Of a DNA stretch of 64,000 bases, positions 10,742 to 21,509 are shown piece after piece. This stretch comes from Laccaria trichodermophora. Its lineage: Eukaryota > Basidiomycota > Agaricomycetes > Agaricales > Hydnangiaceae. The notes under the pieces were generated by a model that was not told where the DNA came from, made no database searches, and saw only the letters and a program-made list of their open reading frames with translations. The translations under genes and the position numbers were made by a program. Location: the NCBI GenBank assembly GCA_018417955.1, contig JACTVC010000019.1:434001-498000 (forward strand), in the 5' to 3' direction. Numbering within the stretch: position 1 is the first letter of the stretch; each line of letters starts with the position of its first letter.

Positions 10742-11127
10742 CGGCGAGCTAATGTACTACACAGTACTTGCTACTTCCCTTCTTACGTGACCTGGGATCA
10801 TCATAATATTTACTTGTGTTTATCTATCATTATATAACGTTGTGTACATAACAAGGAGAACACACTTTGCAACCACATTATATATTACATGTGGACGGAG
10901 TCACACCCTTTCTGTACGGCTAGGCAGCCATATGCCTCCCCTCTGGGATACAAGAGTCCTGCGCCGGGTGACCGCGCCCCAGTTCCTGGGTCACAGGATA
11001 AACTACACGTGGTACCGCTTTGCGGCACCACGTTACGAACTCTTTCACGCGTACCACGAATATTCTCCGCCGCCATCTCGCACTCACGCCTTCGTCAAGA
11101 AGTCCCGAATCGCCCTACGGTTTCACA
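10737..11127 (+). repeat. 3' LTR
   Basis: Its last 333 bp repeat 1-333. A likely start is TGTAACG at 10737, directly after the G-rich run CACGGGGGGGCTT that could serve as polypurine tract; it ends ...TTTCACA at 11127, giving a 391-bp LTR with TG...CA ends. The exact start is inferred because the 5' LTR start is not in the window. Confidence 0.75.
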
Positions 11128-12192
11128 GTAATTGACTATCGTCAGTCAATAATAAATAGGGAGCGAGAGGCTACAAGTGTTCATGATAATGAAGAAGAGA
11201 TAGGTACCGAAGAGGGTCCTTGTACTTTTGTAGTGCAAGGGCTGACTGGAGAAGAGTATTCTACCATGTCTTTGGAGGCAATAAAGGCTCGAGCACTGAA
11301 GCATTTGACATCCAATAGAAAAATCATGTTTGCAGGCCATTCTCAACAACCCAACTCCATTTATAACAACCCTCAACTATTTCCTGCTATGCTACCATGG
11401 CTATTTCCTTATGGCCTTGGAGGTATCGGAAATGATATGATACCCCATAACATATCTACAATGGCCCACAAGCGTTTACTGTTAATGTATCATGATAAGT
11501 GATTCCAAATGGATCCACATTTTCCACTTATTGCATTCAATCATGAACAAATACAACAAAGTACAACGGGAGGTTATCTTACGACCAAAAAATCCTCATT
11601 TAATTCAGTAACTGAACGCTTGCTTAACCTTGACATGCAAGTGATATCTAGCATAAATAAAAGACTTGCTTCAGGTGAACGAGTAAAACCAGAAACTGAG
11701 CAAGAAAAAGAATGCTTTCAATTGTTGAAGGATCTGGATTCAGTTGGAGGTCATGTGCAAGGTTCAACAACATCTAAAAAATACATGCGAAATGAAGTTT
11801 GGTCACTTATATCTTATATTGGTGCTCCCTCCTGGTTTATTACGCTTTCTCCAGCAGATGGCAAGCATCCTATTTGTCTTTATTTTGCTGATACCAACAC
11901 AGAATTCAGACCTGAATTAACCTTTTCACCAGAATGCTCTACATTAATTGCGAAGAATCCTGTAGCTGCAGCACGCTTTTTTCATTTTATCTGTGAGAAC
12001 TTTATTAAACATGTACTAGGTGTTGGAAGTAATCATCCTGGGTTATATGGTGAAACAGATGCATACTATGGAACAGTTGAACAACAAGGGAGGTTAACAC
12101 TGCACCTTCACCTGCTTTTGTGGATAAAAGGTGCCTTATCTCCTCAAGACATACGAGATCGAATTATGGATCCTTCATCTGACTTTCAAAAA
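11128..12192 (+). pseudogene. Helitron Rep protein of H1, middle part (HUH nuclease)
   Basis: Exactly 355 codons between the LTR element and NA1. They match the corresponding part of the H2 Rep gene on the - strand almost residue for residue. The HUH metal-binding motif is visible as LHLHLLLW (about 12100-12123), the signature of rolling-circle initiator nucleases. Codon 11500-11502 is TGA where the H2 copy has CGA (Arg), a C-to-T nonsense change. The frame continues after NA1 at 16729, so the HUH motif and the catalytic tyrosines of this gene are now 5 kb apart. Acts, in family members, by nicking one strand of the element for rolling-circle transposition. Confidence 0.9.
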
Positions 12193-12194
12193 TT

Positions 12195-12272
12195 ACGAGT
12201 CCTCTGAGTTTACGAAGAGACTCGTTTATTCCCCAGGATCTCAAGACTTTTTTCAGCGCGGTAACGCTGAAA
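12195..12272 (+). other. NA1 5' terminal hairpins
   Basis: ACGAGTC-C-TCT pairs with AGAGACTCGT (12195-12225), leaving one bulged C and a 10-nt loop. A second stem, TTTCAGCG/CGCTGAAA with loop CGGTAA, lies at 12251-12272. The same structures occur at the 5' ends of NA-inner and NA-outer; a diverged form of the first is at the 5' end of H3. Confidence 0.75.
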
Positions 12273-12539
12273 TTTGACTTTCTCCCACGAAAGTGATTTC
12301 TTCCCACGATCAGCTGCCTGCTTAGCATTGACGGCTTTGCTAGTTTACTTTACTATTCCTTACCTATCACTTGCTTTTAGTCCTATACAAGTTGTCATTA
12401 ATGTAGGTGGTAGCTGAGGTACTGCCCTATTTGGCTGTCAGACTCTAACATATGAATATATTGCCTCTATTTCACATTTATGTAACAATAGTTCTTTATA
12501 TTGAAGATATAATGATTAAGGACATGACAATTTTTGTGG

Positions 12540-14335
12540 CATATTTTTAGGAAGTGTGTGGGTATCCGAACAAGCCCTCGATCACAGAAAATGGGGCATA
12601 TTGAGGCCCTGGGGAGTTGTGAGCATATGGGCAAAAAAGCGAAAATGCACACTGACCTAGCTCCACGAGACCTCAACCGTTTTGTAAGCGGTTTTGGGGA
12701 GCGTCTTCACGGAGTGTGGGGGTATCCAAACGAACCCTCGACCATGGAAAACGAAGCAGATTGAGGCCCTGGGGAGTTTTGAGCAGATAGGCAAAAAAGC
12801 GAAAATACACACTCACCTAGCTCCACGAGACCTCAACCGTTTTATAAGTGGTTTTGGGGAGCGTCTTCACGGAGTGTGGGGGTAACCGAACGAGTGCTTG
12901 ATCACAAAAATCGAAGCAGATTGAGGTCCTGGGAAGTTGTCAGCACAAGGGGAAAAGGAGCGAAAAGACAAACTTACCTAGCTCCATGAGACCTCAACCG
13001 TTTGGTACGCGGTTTTCGGGAGCGTCTTCACGGAGTGTAGGGGTATCTGATTGAGTCCTCGATCGCAGAAATTGAAGCAGATTGAGGTCCTGGGGAGTTG
13101 TGAGCATAAGGGCAAAAGAGCGAAAATGGAAACTGACCTAGCTCCACAAGACCTCAACCGTTTTGTAAGCGGTTTGGGGGAGCATCTTAGCGGAGTGTAG
13201 GGGTATCCGAACGAGTCCTTGATCACAAAAATCGGCGCAGATTGAGGTTCTGGGGAGTTGTGAGCACAAGGGCAAAAAAGCGATAATAGAAACTACCTAG
13301 CTCCACGAGACCTTAACCAGTTTGTAAGCGGTTTTTGGGAGCGTCTTAGCGGAGTGTAGGAGTATCCGAACGAGTTCTTGATCACAAAAATCGACCCAGA
13401 TTGAGGTTCTGGGGAGTTGTGAGCACAAGGGCAAAAAAGCGATAATAGAAACTGACCTAGCTCCACGAGACCTTAACCATTTCATAAGCTGTTTTGGGGA
13501 GCGTCTTAGCGGAGTGTAGGGGTATCCGAACGAGTCCTCGATCGCGAAAATCGAAGCAGATTGAGGTTCTGGGGAGTTGTGAGCATAAGGGCAAAAAAGC
13601 GATAATAGAAACTGACCTAGCTCCACAAGACCTCAACCGTTTTGTAAGCGGTTTGGGGGAGCGTCTTAGCGGAGTGTAGGGGTATCCGAACGAGCCCTTG
13701 ATCACAAAAATCGACCCAGATTGAGGTTCTGGGGAGTTGTGAGCACAAGGGCAAAAAAGCGATAATAGAAACTACCTAGCTCCACGAGACCTTAACCAGT
13801 TTGTAAGCGGTTTTTGGGAGCGTCTTAGCGGAGTGTAGGAGTATCCGAACGAGTTCTTGATCACAAAAATCGACCCAGATTGAGGTTCTGGGGAGTTGTG
13901 AGCACAAGGGCAAAAAAGCGATAATAGAAACTGACCTAGCTCCACGAGACCTTAACCATTTCATAAGCTGTTTTGGGGAGCGTCTTAGCGGAGTGTAGGG
14001 GTATCCGAACGAGTCCTCGATCGCGAAAATCGAAGCAGATTGAGGTTCTGGGGAGTTGTGAGCATAAGGGCAAAAAAGCGATAATAGAAACTGACCTAGC
14101 TCCACAAGACCTCAACCGTTTTGTAAGCGGTTTGGGGGAGCGTCTTAGCGGAGTGTAGGGGTATCCGAACGAGCCCTTGATCACAAAAATCGGCGCAGAT
14201 TGAGGTTCTGGGGAGTTGTGAGCATAAGGGCAAAAAAGCGCAAATGGAAACTGACCTAGCTCCCCACAACCTCAACCGTTTTGTAAACGGTTTTTGGGAG
14301 CATCTTCACAGAGTGTGGGGCTATCCAAGCGAGCT
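12540..14335. repeat. 159-160-bp satellite array, ~11 monomers
   Basis: Monomers contain GAGTGTAGGGGTATCCGAAC, CAGATTGAGGTYCTGGGGAG and ACCTAGCTCCACGAGACC in fixed order. Spacing of successive GAGTGTAGG sites is 159-160 bp. Within the array 13297-13775 and 13776-14254 (three monomers, 479 bp) look identical, a recent higher-order duplication. Outer monomers are more diverged. The - strand often stays open across monomers because 159 is divisible by three. Confidence 0.9.
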
Positions 14336-14379
14336 CAAGATCATGAAAATCGAAGCCGCGTTGACAGAGAACTTTCATT

Positions 14380-14850
14380 GTGTTTGGACTAGCCAAGACG
14401 GCAATGTACCATTCCACTAACAAACTACACACAGCCACATGAGCAAGAGTCAAGACACACATTACAAGTTGACCAGATCCCCACCCAAATGAAATATTGC
14501 TGTGAGATGAATATGGTAGACATGTGGCACTCGAATTGTTTGGACTGGCCAAGACAATGACAAGCATGCAAAGGAAACAGACAAGATGTGGTAGATAGAT
14601 ACATTGCACAAATCGTTTGGACTGGCCAAGACAACAAAGAGTGCAAGACAGCAAAGCAAACAGCACACCACCTGCTTTGGATGTGGCATTATGTGTGTCG
14701 CGTTTGGATTGTTCAAGACGATGACCATGCTAATGTGGCATCACAGAATACTCTGTGTTGTGTTTGGATTAACCAAGACGACAACAACACAATGGATGTG
14801 GCATCACAGAATGCTCTGTGTCATGTTTGGATTGACCAAGACGATGACAA
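14380..14850 (+). repeat. cluster of TTTGGAYTRRCCAAGAC motifs
   Basis: Six copies near 14383, 14539, 14616, 14702, 14763 and 14826. The core is the palindrome TTGG-N5-CCAA (one copy reads TCAA). The intervening sequence is not repeated to the same degree, which suggests a protein-binding site rather than a plain tandem repeat. No protein was identified. Confidence 0.65.
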
Positions 14851-14890
14851 CAGGGTTTGTACTTAGCAAGCAGAAGTTGACGTTGAGTCT

Positions 14891-14986
14891 TCGGAAGTAT
14901 CCGAAAATGACGTACTTCCCTTGCGGGCTACCTTTGATTTTGAAGGTAGCCCGCAAGGGAAGTACGTCATTTTCGGAGATTTCCGA
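14891..14986. repeat. 96-bp palindrome with TGACGTAC core
   Basis: Arms of 42 nt (TCGGAA...CCGAAAATGACGTACTTCCC...GGGCTACC) pair with three mismatches near the outer end, around a 12-nt loop. Its left outer end matches the palindrome at 54935-55032 and its right outer end matches the one at 54095-54190. Confidence 0.9.
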
Positions 14987-15189
14987 TGCTTACAAATCCA
15001 GCCTATACACATTATATTAGCTGTAAAGGGCTTGCTGCTTGCGACAATGAGCTTAGGGTGTTGCTCACTGTTGGTGGCGACGTCGGGGGTCGTTTTCAGG
15101 GTCCAGGGCGCATTTCTAAATAAGGAAATGTGCGCATTTTCAGATGTAAAATAGCAATAAATTAGCAGAAAAATCACCAAAATCACAAA

Positions 15190-16010
15190 AAATTGAGGGT
15201 AGTCTGGTAATGATGTTGGAGGTTGTTTTCAGGGTTCAGGGCACATTTCTAAATAAGGAAATGTGTGCATTTTCAGATGTAAAATAGCAAAAAAATAGCT
15301 GAAAAATCAGAAAAAAATTGAGGGTGCTGCTTACTGCTGGTAATGATATTGGAGGTTGTTTTCAGGGTCCAGGGTATATTTCCAAATATGGTAATATAGC
15401 CAACAATAGCCAGAAAATCAGAAAAAAAAATGGAGGATAGTGGTGATAACCTTGGGTAATGTTGTCAAGGTTCAGAGGCTATTCTCATCATGGTAATATA
15501 ACCAGAGATAGCTAGAAAATAGCCAGAAAATCAGAAAGAAATGAGGGATGGTGCTTATTGCCAGTGATAACCTTGGGTAACATTGTCAGAGTCCAGAGTC
15601 TAGTTCCAAATAGAGTAATATAGACCCAAAAATAGCCAGAAAATAGCTAGAAAATCAGAAAAAAATGGGGGATGGTGCCCACTGCAGTGATAACATTGGG
15701 TAATCTTGTCAGGGTCTAGTTCTATATATGGTAATATATCCAAAAAAAAGCCAGAAAACTGTTATAAAATCAGAAAGAAATGGAGGATGGTGCTTAGATA
15801 TCATTGGGTAACATTGTCAGGGTCCAGAGTCTAGTTCCAAATATGGTAATATAACAAAGAATAGCCAGAAAATGGGCAAAAAATCAGAAAAAAATGGTGG
15901 ATGGTGCTCATTGCTGCGATAATGTTTGGTAATGTTGTCAGGGTCAAGGGTCCAGCTCCAAATATGGTAATAGATCCAAAAATTGCTGGAATATAGTGGA
16001 AAAATTGAAA
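15190..16010. repeat. diverged ~110-130-bp tandem repeats
   Basis: Each unit carries AGCCAGAAAATCAGAAAAAAAT, GGATGGTGCTTATTGC, TTGGGTAA-x-RTTGTCAGGGTC and CAAATATGGTAATATA. About seven units, all different. The same repeats occur in reverse at 40400-41000 and 52600-53950. Non-coding, A-rich on the + strand. Confidence 0.75.
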
Positions 16011-16699
16011 AAAAAAAAAAGTTTGAATGGTATGTAGAATGTCAGGCACTACCTTCAGAGTCCATACCAAAAAAGAAAATATCATCTACTTTGACCAAAA
16101 ACTGGAGAAAACCAAGCAAATAATAACTTTGTCTATTACGGCCTATTGGTAATGGGATGATGGGATGATTGTCACATGATCAGTTACCAAAAATAGTCAA
16201 CAAATGGAAGTTGTAGCCCTACACTGAAAGTGCTCCTGTTGTAGAGATAATGTAACTTTGTAGTCTATGTCTGACATCTGCAGTCTTTTATTGTATATTA
16301 GTAAACTTTGTAGTATAAGTTTGCTAAAGTGTTCAGGGTATAGAGCAGACATCCAAATATGGTAATCCATTAAAAATAGTCATAAAATCTGTGAAGATTG
16401 AAGGATGGTGCTTATTGTTAGTAATGATGTTGGGTAACAGTTTCAGGCTCTAGGGTAGATTTCCAAATATGGTAATCTACCTGCATATAATGAGAAAATA
16501 AGAAAAAAATAAGAAAATCATAGAAATGTTTTTTATTGATGGTGATGATGCTGGGGTAATTTGTTTAGAATCCAGAAGAAGACTTATATAGGAAGATTTA
16601 CTGGTTTGTGATAAAAATGTACCCAGAAAGACAGAAAAAAAGGAGAAAAAGTAGAAATTGGTTTCTATTGCCTTTGCAAAAAAAGGAGGACTCGTTTCT
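16010..16699. other. AT-rich non-coding tail of NA1
   Basis: No gene seen. The sequence is shared, in reverse, with 40190-40860 and 52400-53060, so it is a family-specific subterminal region. Confidence 0.6.
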
Positions 16700-16728
16700 G
16701 CCATGCTTGCAATGGCCTCTAACACAAG
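16700..16728 (+). other. NA1 3' hairpin and terminus
   Basis: Stem GCCAT/ATGGC with loop GCTTGCA, followed by 12 nt ending CACAAG and then host T. Helitrons typically have a short hairpin 10-12 nt before the 3' end; the terminal CTRR of canonical Helitrons is absent here. Confidence 0.8.
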
Positions 16729-18020
16729 TGTATTGTTGAATATCTTGAATCAGTACATAAAGGAGAACTTCATGGAGGATCCTCTGAAGATATTCGAGCT
16801 CAATGTCAAGATGCTCAGAAAAACAACCCTGAATACAAAAATCCAACCCATACTATGCCTATACCTCCACCTCCTCTCTGTAAGAATAGAGGGTGCAACA
16901 AATGTTTAAGATGCACTAATCTTAAAGTATGGTGGGGTAAATTTCATGCAACAACAGATGATCTTTTGTCTAGATCAAATCATCATGGGTGCCGCAGACC
17001 TGAAATAGATGGGGAAGACCCTACAAAAGTGAAGCGGAAAGGTTGTCTAAATGCACAAGGCCAATGTAAGGCACGCTTTCCACGTGAGATTGTAGAGGAG
17101 ACAATGGTTGATCCACTGAGCGGTGCATTGAAAATAAAGAAAGGTGAAATGTGGCTCAATGCATTCACACCTGAGCTAACATATCTTCTTCGCTGCAACA
17201 CAGATACTACTAGCTTGATGTCAGGTACAGCAATAAAGGCAGCTGTTGGATATATCACCGAATATGTAACAAAAACTGGCTTAAATTCATATACAGCTTT
17301 TGATGCCGTTCGTCAAGTGTTTAACAGAAACTCTGAAATGATTGGAGGTAATGATGACAGGCAAAATACTGCTCGTCAATTGATGACAAAAATGGTGAAT
17401 GCATTAACTGCTAGGATGGAAATAGGAAGTCCCATGGCTTCTCTCTATCTGCTTGGAAACCCTGACCATTATACAAGTCACAAGTTCACTCTTTTCTATT
17501 GGAAAAATTTTGTAAGAGAGGCTAGAAATCCCTGGATGATTACAACAGAAAGTGACACATCAAATTCAGCTGTTTCTGAGGAGAAAGAAATGCCAGAGAA
17601 GGTAGTACTGCAAAAATATGAGGGAATGTACATTGGATTGTCAAATGTTTATGATTATATTTACCGTCCTATTGTTTATGAGAAGATGTCTTTATATGAC
17701 TGGATAAGAAAAGCGAAAAAAGAGAAACGCTCGAAAGAGGAGCAGCAGGAATTTGATGCTCACTATGACAAAAATGAAAATGAAGTAGAATCTGATGATG
17801 AATCAGTTACTGAAGGAGAAGATGAACTCAATTTTCTGGGTGGTGGAGCAACTGCATGTGATATAGAAGATGAATCAACAGATGAATTGCTTGGTGAATT
17901 GGATTCTGATGATGAACTTAACAACTATGAAAATTTTTATGATGATGAACCAGATAGTCAAGAGTTTCTACCTGATCACCCTCAACATTGTACACACAAG
18001 GTAGTTGTTGTTGATGGGAG
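16729..18020 (+). pseudogene. Helitron Rep protein of H1, C-terminal part
   Basis: Resumes the Rep frame at a cysteine codon (CIVEYLESVHKGELHGG). A cysteine-rich segment (CKNRGCNKCLRC) is followed by the Rep catalytic tyrosine motif YITEYVTK at about 17251-17274 (YxxxYxxK), then an acidic linker rich in Asp/Glu. The frame is lost near 18010-18021 by a small indel within GTTGATGGGAG; the reading continues in another frame into the helicase. Homologous to residues of the H3 Rep protein throughout. Confidence 0.9.
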
Positions 18021-21000
18021 AATGCTCTTATACCAAATTTTGTTGGTGGAGGCTTACCTCGCTGTGATCAAGGTGACAGAGAATATTACTGTTCTACTAT
18101 GCTTTCTTTGTTCAAACCTTGGCGAAATGGCAAAGATTTGAAACTAGAAGATGAATCTTGGGATGAAGCTTTTTGTGGCTATGCATTTTCAGCAAGACAA
18201 CTTGAGCTTATGAATAATTTCAATATCAAGTATGAATGTAATGATGCAAGAGATGACTACTCTGCACAAATGAAAAAGAAAGGTGAAAGAGAAGGAATAT
18301 TAGGCTCATGGGATGACAGTGGTGGTGAACTTGATACTAACTTTCCTGACTTTGGTGAAGATGGTCTATTGGATATTGATGAATCACTGTATATGTTGGG
18401 AGACCCCAATAGTATCAATAATCAGAAGCTTCATGAAATGAACAGAATTGAGAATGTCGTTCAAAATGCAGGATGGCTTGATCCATGCATTGGCAATATT
18501 GATCCAGTGGATGTAAACTTTAAGCCAGAAGAAGAACGAACTGGATCTCAGTGGAATGTTCTTGTACAGTCGCTAAAGAAACTCTTCCTTGAAACACGTT
18601 CAAAGAACCTTCCAGCAGCTAAAGCAGATAAAGAAAGAAATGGGACATCACAAAATGAAGTGGTTGTGGATGATATCAGCTACTTGGACAAAAAATTCAA
18701 AGCAAAAAAAGAAGAAGAACAGAAAATGATAGATGACATTGCCCAAACATTCAGTTTGAATGAAGAGCAGGAAAGAGCATTCCGAATTGTGGCCAACCAT
18801 GCAACTATGAAAGAAAGTGAGCAACTTAAAATGTATCTGGGAGGTATGGGTGGAACAGGAAAATCTCAGGTTATAAAAGCATTAATAGCTCTCTTTGATA
18901 AACGTAATGAAGCACATAGAATTATGATATTGGCACCTACTGGATCTGCTGCTGCTCTATTGAATGGCTCAACATATCATTCAGCTTTAGGTGTAAAAAG
19001 TGATTCCCGAAGAAGTCATAATGAACAGTCAAATATGGCACAAGTTAGATCTCGTTTGGATGGTGTAGACTATATATTTATAGATGAAGTGTCCATGATC
19101 TCATGTTATGAGCTATATAAAATAAGTGCACAACTGGCAAAAGGAAGAAACAATATGGATGTACCCTTTGGTGGAATCAATATGATTTTTGCAGGAGACT
19201 TTGCACAACTTATGCCAGTACTAGGCCAGGCCCTTTATAATGGGAATGTTGGCACATTGGTGGATGCCTCCATGTCAGAACGTGGGCAGCAATCTGCTAT
19301 AGGTAAAGCACTTTGGCACCAAGTTACTACAGTTGTAATTCTACGAAAAAATATGAGACAAAATACACAATCAGTGGAAGATGCCAAGCTAAGGACAGCT
19401 CTAGAAAATATGAGATATGCAGCATGTACTGCTGATGACATTAAATTTTTAAGAAGCCGTGTTGCAGGAAGGCGGCCTGATCAGCCGAAGTTGGCTGACA
19501 AACGTTTCAGAAATGTCTCTATCATTACTGCTTTGAACTCCCAGAAAGATCGAATCAATGAATTGGGTTCTCCACGTTTTGCAGCAGATACTGGCCAAAC
19601 CCTCACTGACTTTTACTCTGTGGATACGCTGGGGGTTGAGTGTGATCCAGTCACTGGTAAAAAGCCTCGTGGAAGACCTAAGAAAACTGCTATATACAAA
19701 ACTATCAGTCCAAAGCTTCAAAATTTACTTTGGAACTTGCGCCATTCGGCCTCTGACCATGTTCCTGGAAAACTTTCACTGTGTATTGGTATGCCAGTTA
19801 TAATACGAAATAATGATGCAACAGAATTATGTATAACAAAAGGTCAAGAAGGTCATGTTGTTGGATGGGATGCAAAGTTGGGCCCAAGTGGACAACGAAT
19901 CCTTGAAACTTTGTTTGTAAAGCTTGATCGTCCTGCCAAGACAATCAAGATTGAGGGATTGCCTGAAAATGTAGTTCCACTAGTAAAGAACAGCATGTCT
20001 ATTGAATGTATCTGTCCAAGTGATGTTACTCTTGCTATATCCCGTTCTCAGGTGTCTGTGCTACCTAACTTTGCAATGACAGACTATGCATCACAAGGAA
20101 AGACTCGTCCATTCAATGTGGTGGATTTAAATAGCTGTCGTAACCACCTATCTTACTATACTGCTCTTTCTAGAAATGCAACATGTGAAGGAACTGTAAT
20201 TGTACAAGGATTTGATCCATCAAAGATTACCTGTGGTGCATCTGGTTATCTTCGACAAGAGTTTAGAGAACTTGAGCTTCTTGATGACATTACCAACCTT
20301 AAATACAATGGCCAATTACCTCCATCAATCAATGGCCAACTGCGTAATGCTCTCTTACATCAGTATCAACAGCTCAAAGGGAAGGGGTATTGTCCACAAA
20401 ATGTGATGGGGCCAATTAGATGGAGTGAAATGTATCCAATGCAAACTTTTCAGGTGATCACTGATAGTTCATGGACACTCACCACAAAATCAACCACTGA
20501 TGCAACTGAAGAGGTTGACATCCAATCACAAAAGAAAAGTAAAAACGTCTCAGGTTATTTTGTTCCTGCACAGGGATCAAAGGCAATTGCATCTACACTC
20601 AAAAGAAAGGCAGAAGAGGATCTAAATACTGATGGTCCAAAGTCAAAGAAAATTAGAGCCAGCTTTGGACCTACACCTGACATTCCAGTTGGGATTCTTT
20701 GGGATTCGGTAAATTACAGCTGCTCATATGATTCTCTATTTACAATTTTGTGTGAGATTTGGATTTACAATCCAAAAAGCTGGACAAAAACATTTTTTTC
20801 ATTTGGGAATCAAGGAAAAATATTATCAGAAGGATACAAAAAAGTTATCAGAGGTCTGGAGACTTTGGAAAATGTTCGAAATGATGTACGTTCATCACTC
20901 AAACAAGAAAATTCAGATTTATTTCCAAGTGGACAAATGGGGACTGATATCTGTGATTTAATCTCATATATTTTTACTTCACATCACAATATTAGCTTGG

Positions 21001-21509
21001 GCTACCGTAGAATATCATGTGATACATGTGGTTTTTTTCAAGACTTGGATAATCCACCTGAAAGAGTGATGTCAATACTTGATGGAACTTACAAGTCAAT
21101 CAATGAATGGTTGCAACAATGGCTGAGGGAACCAAGCATATGTGATTGTGGTGCACTGATGGCAACTTCCCGAATGTATGACCAACCCCCTTCACTTCTT
21201 GTATTCAGTTTGAATACAAGTAATGTCTCAATTAGCAAAACTATTCGTATTAAAGGCTCCAATGGTAAATTCACAGTCCTCCCACTGAGGGGCATAATTT
21301 ATTCTGGTGGATTTCACTTCACATCTCGTATAATTAGCCCTGGAAAGGAAGTGTGGTATCATGATGGTATGGTGACTAAGAGAAATTGTATAAAGAAAGG
21401 GCATCTAACTGATTTTACTGAAGACTCTTTGAAGATCTGTAGAGAGAAAAACTCTTCTGGTGAGTTGGTTGAGCGCCAAGCAGTTGTAGCAATTTACTCT
21501 AAAAAGTGA
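18021..21509 (+). CDS. PIF1-type helicase plus USP-like cysteine protease domain of H1
   Basis: Long open frame of about 1,160 codons, originally joined to Rep. SF1B helicase motifs in order: Walker A GGMGGTGKS (about 18841), Walker B FIDEVSM (about 19078), GDFAQLMP (about 19196), TDYASQGKTRP (about 20080) and YTALSRN (about 20157). After a basic linker, a C-terminal domain has a cysteine box WDSVNYSCSYDSLF (about 20701), two CxxC-like pairs (CDTCG, CDCG) and a histidine box HFTSRI...VWYHDG (about 21316), the layout of ubiquitin-specific proteases. The helicase would unwind element DNA after Rep nicking; the role of the protease-like domain is not known. Because its Rep part is broken upstream, H1 is unlikely to be autonomous now. 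Confidence 0.9.
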   Translation, partial: NALIPNFVGGGLPRCDQGDREYYCSTMLSLFKPWRNGKDLKLEDESWDEAFCGYAFSARQLELMNNFNIKYECNDARDDYSAQMKKKGEREGILGSWDDSGGELDTNFPDFGEDGLLDIDESLYMLGDPNSINNQKLHEMNRIENVVQNAGWLDPCIGNIDPVDVNFKPEEERTGSQWNVLVQSLKKLFLETRSKNLPAAKADKERNGTSQNEVVVDDISYLDKKFKAKKEEEQKMIDDIAQTFSLNEEQERAFRIVANHATMKESEQLKMYLGGMGGTGKSQVIKALIALFDKRNEAHRIMILAPTGSAAALLNGSTYHSALGVKSDSRRSHNEQSNMAQVRSRLDGVDYIFIDEVSMISCYELYKISAQLAKGRNNMDVPFGGINMIFAGDFAQLMPVLGQALYNGNVGTLVDASMSERGQQSAIGKALWHQVTTVVILRKNMRQNTQSVEDAKLRTALENMRYAACTADDIKFLRSRVAGRRPDQPKLADKRFRNVSIITALNSQKDRINELGSPRFAADTGQTLTDFYSVDTLGVECDPVTGKKPRGRPKKTAIYKTISPKLQNLLWNLRHSASDHVPGKLSLCIGMPVIIRNNDATELCITKGQEGHVVGWDAKLGPSGQRILETLFVKLDRPAKTIKIEGLPENVVPLVKNSMSIECICPSDVTLAISRSQVSVLPNFAMTDYASQGKTRPFNVVDLNSCRNHLSYYTALSRNATCEGTVIVQGFDPSKITCGASGYLRQEFRELELLDDITNLKYNGQLPPSINGQLRNALLHQYQQLKGKGYCPQNVMGPIRWSEMYPMQTFQVITDSSWTLTTKSTTDATEEVDIQSQKKSKNVSGYFVPAQGSKAIASTLKRKAEEDLNTDGPKSKKIRASFGPTPDIPVGILWDSVNYSCSYDSLFTILCEIWIYNPKSWTKTFFSFGNQGKILSEGYKKVIRGLETLENVRNDVRSSLKQENSDLFPSGQMGTDICDLISYIFTSHHNISLGYRRISCDTCGFFQDLDNPPERVMSILDGTYKSINEWLQQWLREPSICDCGALMATSRMYDQPPSLLVFSLNTSNVSISKTIRIKGSNGKFTVLPLRGIIYSGGFHFTSRIISPGKEVWYHDGMVTKRNCIKKGHLTDFTEDSLKICREKNSSGELVERQAVVAIYSKK

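Larger units (their letters stand above)
1..11127 (+). mobile_element. LTR retrotransposon inserted in H1 (5' LTR truncated by window start)
   Basis: Positions 1-333 match 10795-11127 with one visible difference (T at 270, C in the downstream copy). The element ends in CA at 11127 and is followed directly by H1 Rep coding sequence starting at a valine codon, so the insertion split the Rep gene. The target duplication cannot be checked because the left junction lies outside the window. Near-identical LTRs mean a recent insertion. The single long frame has an integrase-like segment near its end but no clear reverse transcriptase YxDD motif was found, so this may be a degenerate or non-autonomous Ty3/Gypsy-type element. 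Confidence 0.85.
12193..16728 (+). mobile_element. non-autonomous Helitron-like element NA1
   Basis: A 4,536-bp insertion between an A (12192) and a T (16729) of the H1 Rep gene; deleting it restores the reading frame (DFQK|CIVEY as in H2) with no target duplication. 5' end TTACGAGTCC with hairpin; 3' end GCCATGCTTGCAATGGC hairpin plus CTCTAACACAAG. No protein gene was recognised. Internal order: 5' end, 159-bp satellite (12540-14335), cluster of TTGG-N5-CCAAGAC motifs, a 96-bp palindrome, diverged ~110-130-bp repeats, 3' end. A longer relative in the opposite orientation lies at 52353-58368. Confidence 0.88.

Noticed and set aside
12978..14184. Repeated 82-109-codon - strand frames (FGYPYTPLRRSPKPLTK type), sometimes identical
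   Set aside because: They are translations of the satellite; they stay open because the monomer is a multiple of three and lacks stops in that frame. No start context or conservation beyond the repeat.
12540..14335. Evenly spaced repeats reminiscent of a CRISPR array
   Set aside because: Whole 159-bp monomers are repeated without unique spacers, in a eukaryotic genome and inside a transposon.
14588..15020. 92- and 138-codon frames around the TTGG-N5-CCAA cluster
   Set aside because: The same frames appear in both NA1 and NA-inner only because the DNA is shared; they run through a palindrome and repeats and show no domain.
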